NCBI GenBank assembly: GCA_022925895.1
Contig: JAKSYS010000001.1
Span: forward strand, 372,001 to 436,000
Length of the DNA: 64,000 nucleotides
From: Fragilaria crotonensis
Lineage: Eukaryota; Bacillariophyta; Fragilariophyceae; Fragilariales; Fragilariaceae
Reading direction: 5' to 3'
The notes under the pieces: model-generated
The model's database searches: none
Told to the model about the DNA's origin: nothing
What the model saw: only the letters and a program-made list of their open reading frames with translations
Part shown: positions 44,260-55,844 of the stretch, in pieces
Position numbering within the stretch: position 1 is the stretch's first letter
Layout: the number at the start of each line of letters is the position of its first letter
Program-made: the position numbers and the translations under genes

Positions 44260-44930
44260 GTGGACCGCTGTAAATGCATCTGTGCCTAGGATATCTAAAG
44301 CCTCGTGATCATGGGACTTGTAGGATCAACAGCATTGATGGTCACATGATAGCTTACTTAGTGTCGGGCTTAATGAACCCCATACTAGTACTCTAGTATG
44401 TGCTGGACTCGAATGGTTATTTTGTGCTTTCATGGCTTGGTGACTAGCTTTCACGAACTCCACCCGACAGCGCACTTCGGTGCCGATGGTGTGTTTGAAT
44501 CGTAGGTAACGAAAATTTTGGATGGAAGCACAAGCGGCAAAATACGGAGTGTATGTTAGGGTGTTAGGGTGCGTATTATCCGGATGAAATTTGTACTTTA
44601 TTGTACTCTTGTACTCGAAGTATTTCATATTTTATACTACTGGTACGTTCTACGAACTCTATGCGTAGATTGTTTATGCTTTTATTTATGCCAATATCGA
44701 TCTGCGGGGGAGTCGGGACTCCTGATCTCCCGATTGTGAAAACGTGAATAACGGTTATTACCGTTTTTCACTCAGGACAGTTTTAGAGTTTTAGTTGTTT
44801 TCGTTCCACACACGACCCTCGCTCGTGACTCCTGTCTCCAGTCCCCTATCTCTCGCAGCTAACGGCCATCCTGTCATCCTGCAAATTCCCATCAACACCC
44901 TCTCATCCCTTATCGAGACACATTGTCATC
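44260..44930. other. Intergenic, no gene
   Basis: Between the acyltransferase and the hydroxylase genes, both plus. A palindrome AATAACGGTTATTACCGTT lies at about 44742, and a pyrimidine-rich stretch precedes the ATG at 44931. Confidence 0.5.
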
Positions 44931-46787
44931 ATGTCGCTTCGACAACGAGCTCCGCGAGTGGTGGATGAGAATTGGCGTGGTAATGGGCACGTCAATATAA
45001 ATGGGAGTGTTCGACTAGGACAGACCCACGATCAGAAGAGAGTCAAGGGTAGAAAGCGAGATACACACGACCTTGGGTTAGTCTCCCACTCTTGGCATTC
45101 TTCGCATTCGTCGTGGGGTGTTCGTATGTTGCCATGGGTGGTACCAGTACTCACGATCATGGACATCATTTTCATTCCGCCGTGGACTCGGTACATCATG
45201 CCGCTATTCGCGTTCTGACGCCGAATCATCCATTGCCCAAGAATTTGAGACAAGGCTCACAATTGGACCGACGCCGCAATCTCGTTCAGACTATTGATAA
45301 ACAAAAACCCAGGGAACAAACGAAACGCGAGCACATCGCATTAAAAGACGATACGCGAGACGAAGATGAACAAATGATCAAGGTCAATGTAAAGGAACGG
45401 CTGATTACCCTAGATCATGTGGAAGAGACCGAACAGGTTCGGAAAGAAAAGAAAGAATTGTTGAATCAAATTCGGAAGAAACAACGAATGGGCTTGAAGA
45501 AGCTACCGCAACACAATATTGAAGAAGAAGTGACCGAGAAGATGGATGTTCACAAAGAGGACGAAAAAAGTAAGTTGGAATGGTTGTTTACTCTCATGGG
45601 ATGATGTGCAATTCACATTAACTGGTGTCTCTATCGGACAATAGGCGCTCAATTTGAAGTGAAATATGATGCCAATGACTGGGTTGGGTCGTGTCAAAGG
45701 CAAGCTATGGACCGGATGAAGGATGCTCATTCCCTGGAAGCTGCCGTACAATGGATGGAGGACCTAGCAAACTGCACTGAGAAAGAACTAGTGGAGGAAC
45801 TAGTTGATCTGAATCGAGCAATTTCTCTTCAAGCGAGGACTCGTCATGACATTGCTGGCCAACTCGAGAATTATACTTGCACAGACCCGCATGCGCCAAG
45901 TTCACCAGATTTATCGTCTCACATTTGGGCACATTCTGACGGCAACAGCCGCACGGTGCATGTCAAACATAATCGTTCGAGTAGCCAAATCCATGTGATT
46001 GATAACTTCATCGACGAGGAAGAATGTGCTGCCATGGAGAAGACTGCTGAACCCTCTTTACACACGGCAACTGTGGCTGATGGTAAGGGAGGATCAAAAG
46101 TTTCGGATCATCGGAGAGCAAAGCAAGCTGGTATTCGTGTGCCTTGGCAAAAGGAGAAAAATGGCGACCCGATAGCTCGACTGAGTCGGAGGGTTTATGA
46201 CTATGCCAACCATGCACTTGGTCTCAACATCGACGAACATGGTCAGGAAGATCTCATGTCGATTCAGTACTTTGGAAGAGGAAAGGATGACGAACATCCG
46301 GATCGCTATATGCCGGTAAGTACTGGAACACTCTGCATCGATTCGTTCCTCGTCACAGTCAGGCCATGAGCTTATGTTCAACGCTCTCTCTCTCCCCCAT
46401 GCCCTCGACCTGCAGCATTGCGATGGGGACTGCACTGGCCTCCCTCATCATGCTGGCACCCGGATGGCAACTATGGTTGTTTATTGCACCGTTCCAACGG
46501 TAGGAGGGGCGACGAATTTCCGCAACGCCGGTGTTCACGTCAAGCCTGTCGTGGGCAACGCTGTTTTTTTCAGCTACATGGATCCAAAGACTAGGATTAC
46601 TGACAATCGATTCACCGAGCACAGTGGGTGTCCAGTTTATGAAGGAGAGAAGAAGATTGTGACGCAGTGGATTCGAATGGGAGTGGACGCATCGAATCCA
46701 TGGGACTCCTTCAATACGTGTAAGTGCCAAGAAAAGAAGGCAGAATGTCCTTTCTTATTCGAATTCAATTTCTCACCCTTCCCTTAA
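44931..46787 (+). CDS. Membrane-anchored prolyl 4-hydroxylase (2OG-Fe(II) oxygenase)
   Basis: Proposed exons 44931-44979, 45057-45569, 45645-46315 and 46416-46787 (534 residues). The last two introns (75 and 100 bp) are clear. The first (77 bp, GTAATG donor, AAAG acceptor) is inferred because it joins the MSLRQRAPRVVDENW start to the frame encoding TRPWVSLPLLAFFAFVVGCSYVAMG, a type II signal anchor. A charged coiled-coil-like stem with basic and acidic runs follows. The catalytic domain begins near IHVIDNFIDEEECAAM. Exon 4 holds the iron ligands in HCDGD (HxD) and in EHSGCPVYEG, whose His is followed 10 residues later by the 2-oxoglutarate-binding Lys in GEKKIVTQWIR. The C-terminus is Cys-rich (CKCQEKKAEC). 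It probably hydroxylates proline in secreted cell-wall or frustule-associated proteins in ER/Golgi. Confidence 0.85.
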
Positions 46788-47156
46788 TACAGTGGGAATA
46801 AGGATGAAAGATGCAAAGGCATATGAGTAGTACGGTAGTTTGAAGTCTAGTGTGGGATTACCAAATACTCGGATTGTATTCTATCATATGATCAGCATGG
46901 AGTCAACAAGCTTTTGTTTGGCGTTGATCACATCATTGCTTCAAACTTCACGCCACCGAGCGAGACGTCTAAGGTCAACGAAATCGGAAGAACGTCGACC
47001 AGACGCAAAACGTAAATGCTGACAGCAAGAGCAACTCTGTTAATCATAAGAATTGTTGAACACATACACCGAAATGTCAAAGAACACCGTAATGCACGCA
47101 GTATAACTAAGAGAAACACAACATGAATTTGTTTTTTTGTCAAAAACCCTTTGCCA
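46788..47156. other. Intergenic, no gene
   Basis: 369 bp between the hydroxylase stop and the tRNA. Nothing recognised except the T-run that would end the tRNA transcript (TTTTT on the minus strand, about 47142-47146). Confidence 0.5.
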
Positions 47157-47228
47157 AGCTGACACCCAGGTTCGAACTGGGGATCTTTTCATTACAAGTG
47201 AAATGCGTTACCACTGCGCCATGCCAGC
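47157..47228 (-). tRNA. trnT-UGU: tRNA-Thr (anticodon UGU)
   Basis: The minus strand folds as a complete 72-nt cloverleaf without an intron. The acceptor stem GCTGGCA pairs with TGTCAGC (one G-U). The D arm contains AGTGGTAA and the anticodon stem TTTCA/TGAAA holds the loop CTTGTAA with TGT at positions 34-36. The T arm is CCCAG-TTCGAAC-CTGGG. A five-T run follows about 10 nt downstream, as expected for RNA polymerase III. TGT reads ACA, so the tRNA is threonine-specific. Confidence 0.95.
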
Positions 47229-47663
47229 AAAGCTTCAACATAGCGAGATAATTTTACAATACTTATACCCTATATGTGGTCACGATGTTTTTTGCGTGCT
47301 ACTACAGTACCGGTACCTATCAGTTCCTGTGCAGGTACGCGAGTACTACTACTGCAGTACTGTACCTCCAATTATGCCAGTATCGGTGAAATTCGTCGAA
47401 CGATGTTGACAATCAACGAGCAATACACGCATAATTGCATGAGATCACATCCGTCACGGACTTCGGAACTCAGAGTCCTTCCACAGCTAACACGATGTCA
47501 TTTTGGTATCAAGCACTACTTCCTATGTATGTGTTTTCTTCAATTCTATCCGTCAGTTCGATTCCATTTCAAACTGATTTTAACTTTTCAGTTGGGTATT
47601 GGATGATGTTCCCTTTCACTTTCTCTCTTTATTCTGATCTCAAAATAATTTGATAAACAAAAG
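47229..47663. other. Intergenic, no gene
   Basis: Upstream of the tRNA on its own strand; GTAC-rich palindromes at about 47305-47365 (for example CAGTACCGGTAC and CTGCAGTACTG). No gene supported. Confidence 0.5.
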
Positions 47664-47951
47664 ATGCAACTGTTGAATATCGTTGAAGCCGAACTGTGGA
47701 CAGACGGTGGATGGACGAAGGTCGCGCACAAACGCAAGGAACCGCGACATGATAAAGTGGCGACTATGAAGCGATCCGTCGGGAACAACGGATACGATGA
47801 GACCATTGCCAAAGATGGGATCAGAGACATCAATGCAATGAAGACGAATCATTGCAACGTTAACAGCGATGGAGAACACGGACGTGTATACGATCGCGAA
47901 TGGCGAAACCAGAATCAGCGATTAGATTGTGAAACTGAGCACATCGGATGA
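47664..47951 (+). CDS. Small ORF of 95 aa, ended by the first bases of an LTR
   Basis: ATG at 47664 opens a 95-residue hydrophilic frame (MQLLNIVEAELWTDGGWTKVAHKRKEPRHDK...) whose stop codon is formed by the first bases of the copia LTR at 47949. No domain is recognised. The WTDGGWTKV stretch looks protein-like. The frame may be a host gene cut short by the retroelement, or an ORF by chance. The sequence right of the 3' LTR does not obviously continue it. Confidence 0.35.
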   Translation: MQLLNIVEAELWTDGGWTKVAHKRKEPRHDKVATMKRSVGNNGYDETIAKDGIRDINAMKTNHCNVNSDGEHGRVYDREWRNQNQRLDCETEHIG

Positions 47952-50900
47952 TGCACTCATATTAATTTAAAATCTGGTTTACTGACATCGAACCACTCTA
48001 GCAAGCTAGTTTACGGGATCTGTTACTTTACTGTGCGGTCGTACTCAACTACACTAGTAGTTTCAACATTTTAAATTAATACGCAAGCTGATACCTACGA
48101 ACATCATCATGCCAGAGGAATCGTCGTCGAAAGATACCGATGGTGGAGCGGGGACTTCGCAGAAGGAGACCGGAACCGCTGGAAAGAAGACCGGGAATTC
48201 AGGACAGCAAGTCAAGGGGTTCACGCCAAGGACACCCAAGTTTGAGGGTAAATGTGCTGACCTCAAGGGACACATCTACGACTGCTCGGATGTTCGTCAG
48301 TCCGATCAGTATACCAAGACGACGAAGGAGATTGCGGCGTATGTTGCGAGGACATACACATACGGTGGAGATGCCAGGTTGGCTGTTGAAACCCTCACAT
48401 TGCCAACGTTTACCATACCAACTGACCCACCTGAAGATGCCAACAGAACCGAGACACGCATCTGGGAGAAAACCGTCGACGAGCACATCAAGCAGCTCTC
48501 GTACCTTGCTGAAAACATGAAGACACTCTACTCTCTCGTCTGGGGACAGTGCACCGAGATCATGCGTCAGAGACTCAAAGCCCACGAATCATTTGCAGGA
48601 GTGTTTTCCACCGGTGACGGTCTTGGACTTCTCAAACTGGTCAAGGGAGCTGCCTTTCAGTTTCAGAGTCAGAAGTACCTGCCCCACGCGCTCCACGGCC
48701 TTGAAGCGCTACTACAACTGCGCACAAGGAAAGTTCGCAACCACCCAAGTGTACCTCGAGCACTTGTCGTAACCGAAAGCGGTGGATCAATCGCCGCGCA
48801 CCCAGGAGTGGACAACGTGATCATAGCCGAAGGGACAATCCCACGTGCAAACATGACAGAGGAACAGTTGCACGAAGTAACCAACAAGACGACGGCTCGA
48901 TCCACGGCCATGGCTTTCCTGCTGGGCTGCGACCGAAGCCGTTACTGGAGGCTCATGGATGACCTTGAGAACGATTTCCTTCAAGGCCGTAACCACTACC
49001 CAGGCACCGTTGCGGAGGCTTATAACCTGCTCACGAATTGGAAACAGCAGGAGCGCACCGGATGGCGTACGCCGACTGCCGACGGGGTGGCTTTTGCCAA
49101 CGTTGATGACAAGTCAAAAACTCCACGAGCCGGGAAGGCCCACATCACCTGTCACAGATGCGAGAAGAAGGGCCACTACGCATCGGAGTGCCCAGAGAAA
49201 AACGAGGTGAAGGAAGGCGCCTCCGGAGGGAACGGACCTAAGACCGGAGCAATGTTGCTCAACGCAGGCATTGCCAGCGGGGAATTCAATGAGCCGACCG
49301 TGCATTTCCAGTTCCTGAATGCATCGAACGGAATCGCATGTCAGATTGGAGAGGATGGTAAGCTCCCGAAGACCTGGATCCTCCTGGACAACCAGTCAAC
49401 GGTGGACGTTTTTTGCAACGGTGACCTTCTCAGCAACATACGAGAAGATACGGAATCCATGGAGATACACTGCAACTCCGGAATTGCGAGTACCAACCTG
49501 ATTGGTGACCTTGCCGGGTACGGTACGGTATGGTACCACCCAAACGGGATCGCCAACATTTTGTTGTTGTCGAGGGTTAAGGAACATGGGTACCACGTGA
49601 CCTATGACAGCAAGGGTGGAAACAAGTTCACCGTAAACAAGCCCAACGGAACCAGCCGAGTATTCAACGAGTCCGGGCGGGGGCTGTACTTCTTGGATGC
49701 CAGCAACCTGGTCAATAATGTCGCAACCGTAAACAAGCCCAACGGAACCAGCCGAGTATTCAACGAGTCCGGGCGGGGGCTGTACTTCTTGGATGCCAGC
49801 AACCTGGTCAATAATGTCGCAACCGTTATTATCAATACTGTCGCTGATAACAAGGCTGGCTACACGAATCGTGCGTATACCCGTGCCATAATGGCCAGGA
49901 ATATCCAAAAGATGATTGGACGTCCAACAACGAAGGAATTTGTCAAGATCGTCGAAATGAATCTCTTGCCAAACTGCCCTGTGACCCGTGAAGATATCAA
50001 TTGCCGAAAAGATCTTCGGACCTGATGTGGGATCTTTGAAGGGCAAAACAGTTCGTCGGGGCACCGAATATGTGGAGGTTGCTGCTGTGCCGGTCCCATC
50101 GGAATTGATGTCCCAGTACCGTGACGTCATCGTTGGTGCAGACATCATGTTCGTCAACAAACTGCCATTTTTTGTGACCATTTCACGTAACATCAAATTC
50201 GGCACGGCGGTGCTTATTTCCGACCAAAAACACGAAACACTGGTTCAGGCGGTCCGGGACGTTGTTCGCAATGTTTACAAGAAACGGGGGTTCACAACCG
50301 GAACGATGCTCATGGACGGACAGTTCGAAGGAATTACTGGCGATCTTGCCGAGCTTGGAATCACCCTCAACACCGTTGCTAGGGGCGAACACGTCCCAGA
50401 GGCTGAGCGTTACATACGTACTATCATGGAACGCGCCCGCTGCGTCTACAACACGATGCCGTTCGGCAAAATCCCTGGACGCATGGTCGCCGAATTGATC
50501 TACTACTGCGTGTTCTGGTTGAATACGTTCCCGGCAAAGGATGGTGTGTCGGATACTCTGAGCCCACGCGCCATCGTGACAGGCTCCCACATTGATTTCA
50601 ATAGGTAAGCATTGCAAACTTGAATTTGGTGCCTATGTTCAGGCCCACGAGGAACACGACAACACCATGACCACACGTACCACCGGTGCTATTGCACTCC
50701 GCCCTACGGGCAATGCTCAAGGAGGCTACTAGCTACTTGTACAGCCTCAGCACTGGTCGGGTACTCAATCGTAACACTTGGACGTAATTGCCGATGCCAC
50801 AAGACGTCGTCGATCGTGTCCACACTCTCGCTCGTCGTGCCGCCGCCAACGTCGCACTCACATTCGCTGATCGTCATGGCGATATCATTCCGAACGAAGA

Positions 50901-52208
50901 CGACGACGATGACAACGACGCCGACTACATTCCTAATGCCGACGACGACACCGATGAGGTTGACTACCCGTTTGATGAGGACGACGATGATGCGCCAGAT
51001 GCTGACCCTGGCCACATTGCAGGAGTGGAAGGTTACTACCCACCAAACATTACTCAACCCCATCCTGCAATCGTTACTCAACCCGATCCCGCAATCGCCG
51101 CCGGGTTCGCCGCCGATAGGCCGATCGCCGACGACGAGGATGCTACTGCAACCGACGCCCATAATGACGACAACGATCCCGTCGAACCCGAACCAAATAA
51201 CGAGGACGACGCCGTCATCGACCGAAACGAGGCTGCGGTGGAAAATGAACTGATCAACGTCATGGCTGAAGACATACCAGACGATGAGAACGTTGAAGCA
51301 GAAATGAACCAACAATACGGCGAGCGGACCGCAGCCTACAATCTACGCCCACGCAAACCCAGGGATTACGGCCATATGCACGCCACATTGGAACACACTG
51401 TGATGACCCAACTCAATATGAATAAGGGCATCAAGGAATTCGGTGATGCCGGTGTCGACGCGGTACTGAACGAGCTACAACAACTCCACGATCGCAACGT
51501 GCTTGAGCCTATGAACGCCAACGAGTTAACCAGGGAAGAGAAGCGGGCGGCATTACATTATCTGACGTGGCTGCGCAGACGGTAGAAAACAGAGGCTCCA
51601 CACGAGTAAGGAAGATGCCAGTTCACCAACCGTTGCAATCGAGGCGGTCATGCTCTCATGCGTCATGGATGCAAACGAACGTCGCGCCGTGGCAACTGTG
51701 GATATTCCCGGCGCATTTATGCAGGCGGAAATGGACGAGCTTGTCTATATGAGACTTGACGGCAAGATGGCAGAGCTACTTGTACACGTCAACCCTGACC
51801 TCTACGAGAAGTACATCGTGTACGAGAACGGCAAGCCAGTCCTTTATGTTAAGTTGAAGAAGGCTCTGTACGGAACACTCAGGGCGGCTCTGCTATTCTG
51901 GAGGAGGCTGTCGACGCAGCTAGAGGAATGGGGATTCATTGTGAATCCATACGACTCTTGAGTTGTCAACAAGATGATAAGCGGAACGCAATGCACAATT
52001 TTATGGCATGTCGACGACCTCAAGATCTCTCACATTGACCCCGAAGTAGTGACAAGCATCATTGAAATGATCGAGATGGCACATCGGTTGATGCACTCAT
52101 ATTAATTTAAAATCTGGTTTACTGACATCAAACCACTCTAGCAAGCTAGTTTACGGGATCTGTTACTTTACTGTACGGTCGTACTCTACTACACTAGTAG
52201 TTTCAACA
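47949..52208 (+). mobile_element. Fossil Ty1/copia (CoDi-type) element with both LTRs (broken)
   Basis: Direct repeats of 120 bp at 47949-48068 and 52089-52208, both beginning TGATGCACTC and ending AACA, are about 97 percent identical and act as LTRs. The inner region encodes a diatom copia polyprotein in normal order: gag with a CCHC zinc knuckle (CHRCEKKGHYASEC), a protease-like DNQS site, the integrase region (GADIMFVNKLPFFVTISRN, MLMDGQFEG), an acidic linker rich in DDD runs, and part of the reverse transcriptase (VATVDIPGAFMQAEMDELVYM). The set of pol parts is incomplete and the frame is broken in a few places, so the copy looks dead although young. No target duplication is evident. A 14-bp inverted repeat links 47960-47973 with 48068-48081. 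Confidence 0.92.
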
Positions 52209-52420
52209 GCAACATCCCCCATTCCTAACTCGTCAACAACAAACATGTCTGATATATTATTGACCATCCTCGCCTAACATGACTACTGTGTTGACTTTCT
52301 TCCATCCCCATTCTCAGTCACACAGCATTACTACGCCATGTCCTTCTAACTACCGGTATTTGATGTCAACGTCCTGCTTAGGCATCGGATATGCTCATGG
52401 TTTCACATCCCTTGTTCCCT

Positions 52421-53321
52421 GGAGGTTCCGGAAGTCTGGCTTTTATGCCGTATCGTACATTTGTCTACACAAATTCTGTACGTGCGATTCCTTCAAAACA
52501 AAAGCTAAATAAATCCAAGTCTGATATAAATCGGAACGGTGAGCTAATGATCCTTTTTAATTAACAACAAGCACTTGTATTTGAAGTTAAGTAATGGAAG
52601 CGGAAATGACTTCTCTGACGACGGTTTAAATAAGGTGGTTAAACTACTTAGTAAGGATATGTCCAAAAGCCATTGGCTTCCAGAAGCCATTGGCTTAAGC
52701 CAGTGGCTTCTGAAAGTCATTGGCTTAAGCCAATGGCTTCTGAAATCAATGGCTTAAACAATGGCTTCGCCGAGTAATCAAAGAACGTGTTTTATTCCTA
52801 TGGAACTCGTTATAAAGAAACGAGACATAATGAGGGTCATCGTCAAATGCGTATCATATATTCAAGTCTCTAAGTTCGAACGACACTGTCTATTTGAAGA
52901 TGAAAAGCCGTAAGTTAGACCTTTGATGACGAGCTTCCAATAATATTAAAACGTGTGTTTTTCAGTTTGGCTTCGCCGACTGTAGCGTGGAAGCCATTGG
53001 CTTCCAGAAGCCTTTGGCTTAAGCCAATGACTTCCAGAAGCCTTTGTCTTAAGCCATTGGCTTCTGGAAGCCAATGGCTTTTATCCCTAAGTAGTTCCAC
53101 GTACAATGCGTTGATTTGACGTTTGCACACGTCGTTTCGATGCAATGTACTTAAGACTCTCGACATCACGTTTGGTAATTAAAAAAGGGACACATAATCA
53201 AGACATTCGAAATCGGTGCAAGGGGGGGATAATTTATCTGGATCCGTTCGAAATGGAATACGATAGTATGCGTGGCCGCCAGTATTCCGTACGGCAAAAA
53301 AGCCAAACTTCCGGAACCTCC
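52421..53321. mobile_element. Inverted-repeat element, 901 bp, unclassified
   Basis: The 32 bp at 52421-52452 (starting GGAGGTTCCGGAAGTCTGGC) are mirrored at 53290-53321 with two mismatches. No transposase is present. Inside it lies the foldback structure described separately. I could not find a convincing target duplication, so the superfamily is open. It starts about 210 bp after the copia 3' LTR. Confidence 0.7.
52642..53096. repeat. Foldback built of AAGCCATTGGCTT palindromes
   Basis: Each arm (52642-52770 and 52975-53096) carries four or more copies of the 13-mer AAGCCATTGGCTT or AAGCCAATGGCTT, each nearly self-complementary. The arms themselves are inverted copies joined by AACTACTTAG at the outer ends and a GGCTTCGCCG word at the inner ends. 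The centre is AT-rich. Translated frames in both arms read repeats of the form HWLPEA-GL-Q-LL, a by-product of the repeat. Confidence 0.8.
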
Positions 53322-55844
53322 TGAGGTGTAATGATCGACCAATTAACCCCTAACCCTAACAACCATTACCTCTAGTGTCTTGTCTGTCAGGTACAGCAAG
53401 TACAGTATGGCTGGTTTCATCGTTTTCTTACATATCGTACAACTCGTGTAGGCTCAGTATAAAATTTCTTGACGTCAAAATCCTGAACTCGACCGAGCAT
53501 CCTCGCGCATCCAAACAACACGGTCGTCACCACACAAAAAAAAGGTTTCCGGACAATGATGGCGTATCGATGAGTTCACCAACATGCACATCGAAACTGC
53601 CGACCCTTTTGATGCATTGGGCTCGAGTATTCAGCTGAGGACATGTTTTAACTTGTGAGGGTCGGCAGTTGGGGCATGATGATGATGCTACATGCATTTA
53701 CAAGCGGCTATTTCAAACAACCTTTCCGTCTTGAAAACAACGTCTATTGTTCAGAATAATTCAAGTTTGCCTACTTTATTTACCTTGCATCTGCATGATG
53801 GAGAACAAAATCTTAGAATTGTCAAGGGTTCAGGGCATCTCCTTGTCTTCTTCATAATGGTGGCGGATCATTCCGCAAGCTGGTGCAGCATGACCACAAC
53901 GTTGATTTCACGCGTGCAAGTTCAAGATCAGCACGTCTATATTGATGTAAACTATTCCAAGAGATTGCTTGTTCCTACACACTTGTAAGAATTCTAGCTG
54001 GGATTGTTCAGTAGATGCTGGCGTTCTTGGAACAATTAACTTGTTAGTTTTTCTAGCTAGATTCCCAAGGAACGCGACATCCAAGGCAGCACGCACATGT
54101 CTAGACTAGTTTGACTCGGGCTTTGGCCACAGGTTGTTGGCTATCCATGCCTACCACCAGAAGTGACTTAACAGCCTTCCTCTACAGGAGCATATCTCCA
54201 GAATTGCCAAACGCCAAACATGTCGCTAAAGTTGCTCCATTACCAGACCGCAGTATCCACTCAAGCGGACCTTTTGCTCATCGTTCATTTCCCACAGGCA
54301 GACTTTCGCTCGTTCGTCATCACCCAAAGGCAGACCTTATGCTTGATCATCACCCAGACTGACCAAAAGTCTTGCTTCAAACAGTGATCGATACAAGTTG
54401 ATCTTGTCAAACGACACTGTTTCTATCAACGGACTCTGCAATTTCTTCAGGCACAAGATGTGCTCAAGTCTGGTGTATGCTGGAAGTGATGGTTCCAACA
54501 GCCGATGCCTATAATTGCATCCAGGTGACCAAAGGATTAATCACTTCAGTAAGAATCACAGGCAAATGATCAAGTCTGAAGATTCAATTCTTCTCCGTCC
54601 CATTCGATGTCCTCGAATTCATCGTCAACCGGTGAGGGAAAAGGTAAATGCCTTCTCGGAGCCAATACAGACCCCTTTCCTCATTTGATATCTTCGCATC
54701 ACAACCGCCTAAATTAACGTCCAGGGAGCTTCAAATGTCCATGTAGCTGACTTGAATGTTGTAGCCAATATTGCCTTCCTCAAAATGCCGTCTGCCCCAA
54801 GGGTAGATGTTTGCGTTTTTGCCCCTGCTAGAAGGATGCATAGTAATTGTCAAGTCTCAGCCCAAATCCGCATCACCATCCATATGAATGATCCATTGTT
54901 GCTGGATTGCAGGTGTGAACGGTGTACTCTTCGATGAAAGCAGAAACAACAACGGAGGACATGACACGCCAACACTTGTTACCGTTGTTGATTAGTATGG
55001 AATGCCTTGTCGGCAAATAAAACCACAGGGCTGTTAACGATTTTGATACGACGGCTTCTTCAGATTTGAACCTTAGCTTATGAAGGGTGCTTGATTGCTG
55101 ATGAACAGCAATGAGATGTCAGAAGGCAGAGAGGATGATAATGGGGCTCGGGGTCTAAGGTGGATGGATTTGTTGCACCTGCTGTCGAGTAAAAAAAGTT
55201 GGGTAAAATGGGCTTCAGCTAAATTTTTTATTACTGCGTCTACGTGTTCCAACGATATGCAGGCTCAGGATGAAACCAGCCATACATTTATCTATTTATC
55301 ATACAAAACGGGAGGACCAGGAACCAGGAACTGCATATAGATGGTACCCGAGTACTAGATCTACTAGAGTACATTTACTGATACATACAGTATACGACGT
55401 GTATGATATGCATGTATGTAGACATATGTTGTGGAGCGACTCGACGCTCCAGTATGAAATACACGTCCCCACCGAATTGATCATGACAGTAGTCTCTCGA
55501 CTCTCGACTCTCGACACTCGTTTATCTATACATTCTTTCTCTCTCTTGTAATATCAAAGGCAATAACAGCGATTCTCACCTCATCGTCCAGTTGAACAAC
55601 GTTCTTGTTTCCTCCCGGCTAGTACCTTTCAGAACATTAAGAGTGATTGTGCGAGCATCGCAAGTCAACCAGTAAAGCGCTGTCACCAGTCAACGGTTTA
55701 GGTTGCTGCCCACGACTCGTTCTACTCTTACTTCGTACACATCGATCCTACAACTCCAGCACTTCGCGCGATTTACGAGTACAGTCCTGGAGTACTAACA
55801 CTCCGGCGAAAAGACTGCGAAAGTGCCACCGGTAGTCGTTCATC
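53322..55844. other. Long region without a recognised gene
   Basis: A short telomere-like CCCCTAACCCTAAC lies at 53347. Small open frames (for example 53692-53988, 54111-54362 and 55095-55340) show no family motif and no long-range frame. GTAC-rich and TCGA-rich words appear at 55340-55520. Possibly decayed mobile sequence; nothing can be assigned. The last 200 bp are the upstream region of the TMEM184 gene. Confidence 0.4.

Noticed and set aside
52575-53169. Open frames with HWLPEA repeats on both strands
   Set aside because: They translate the AAGCCATTGGCTT palindromes of the foldback and have no independent support.
53346-53361. CCCCTAACCCTAAC as a telomere end
   Set aside because: Only two or three units and flanked by ordinary sequence on both sides; at most an interstitial telomere-like word.
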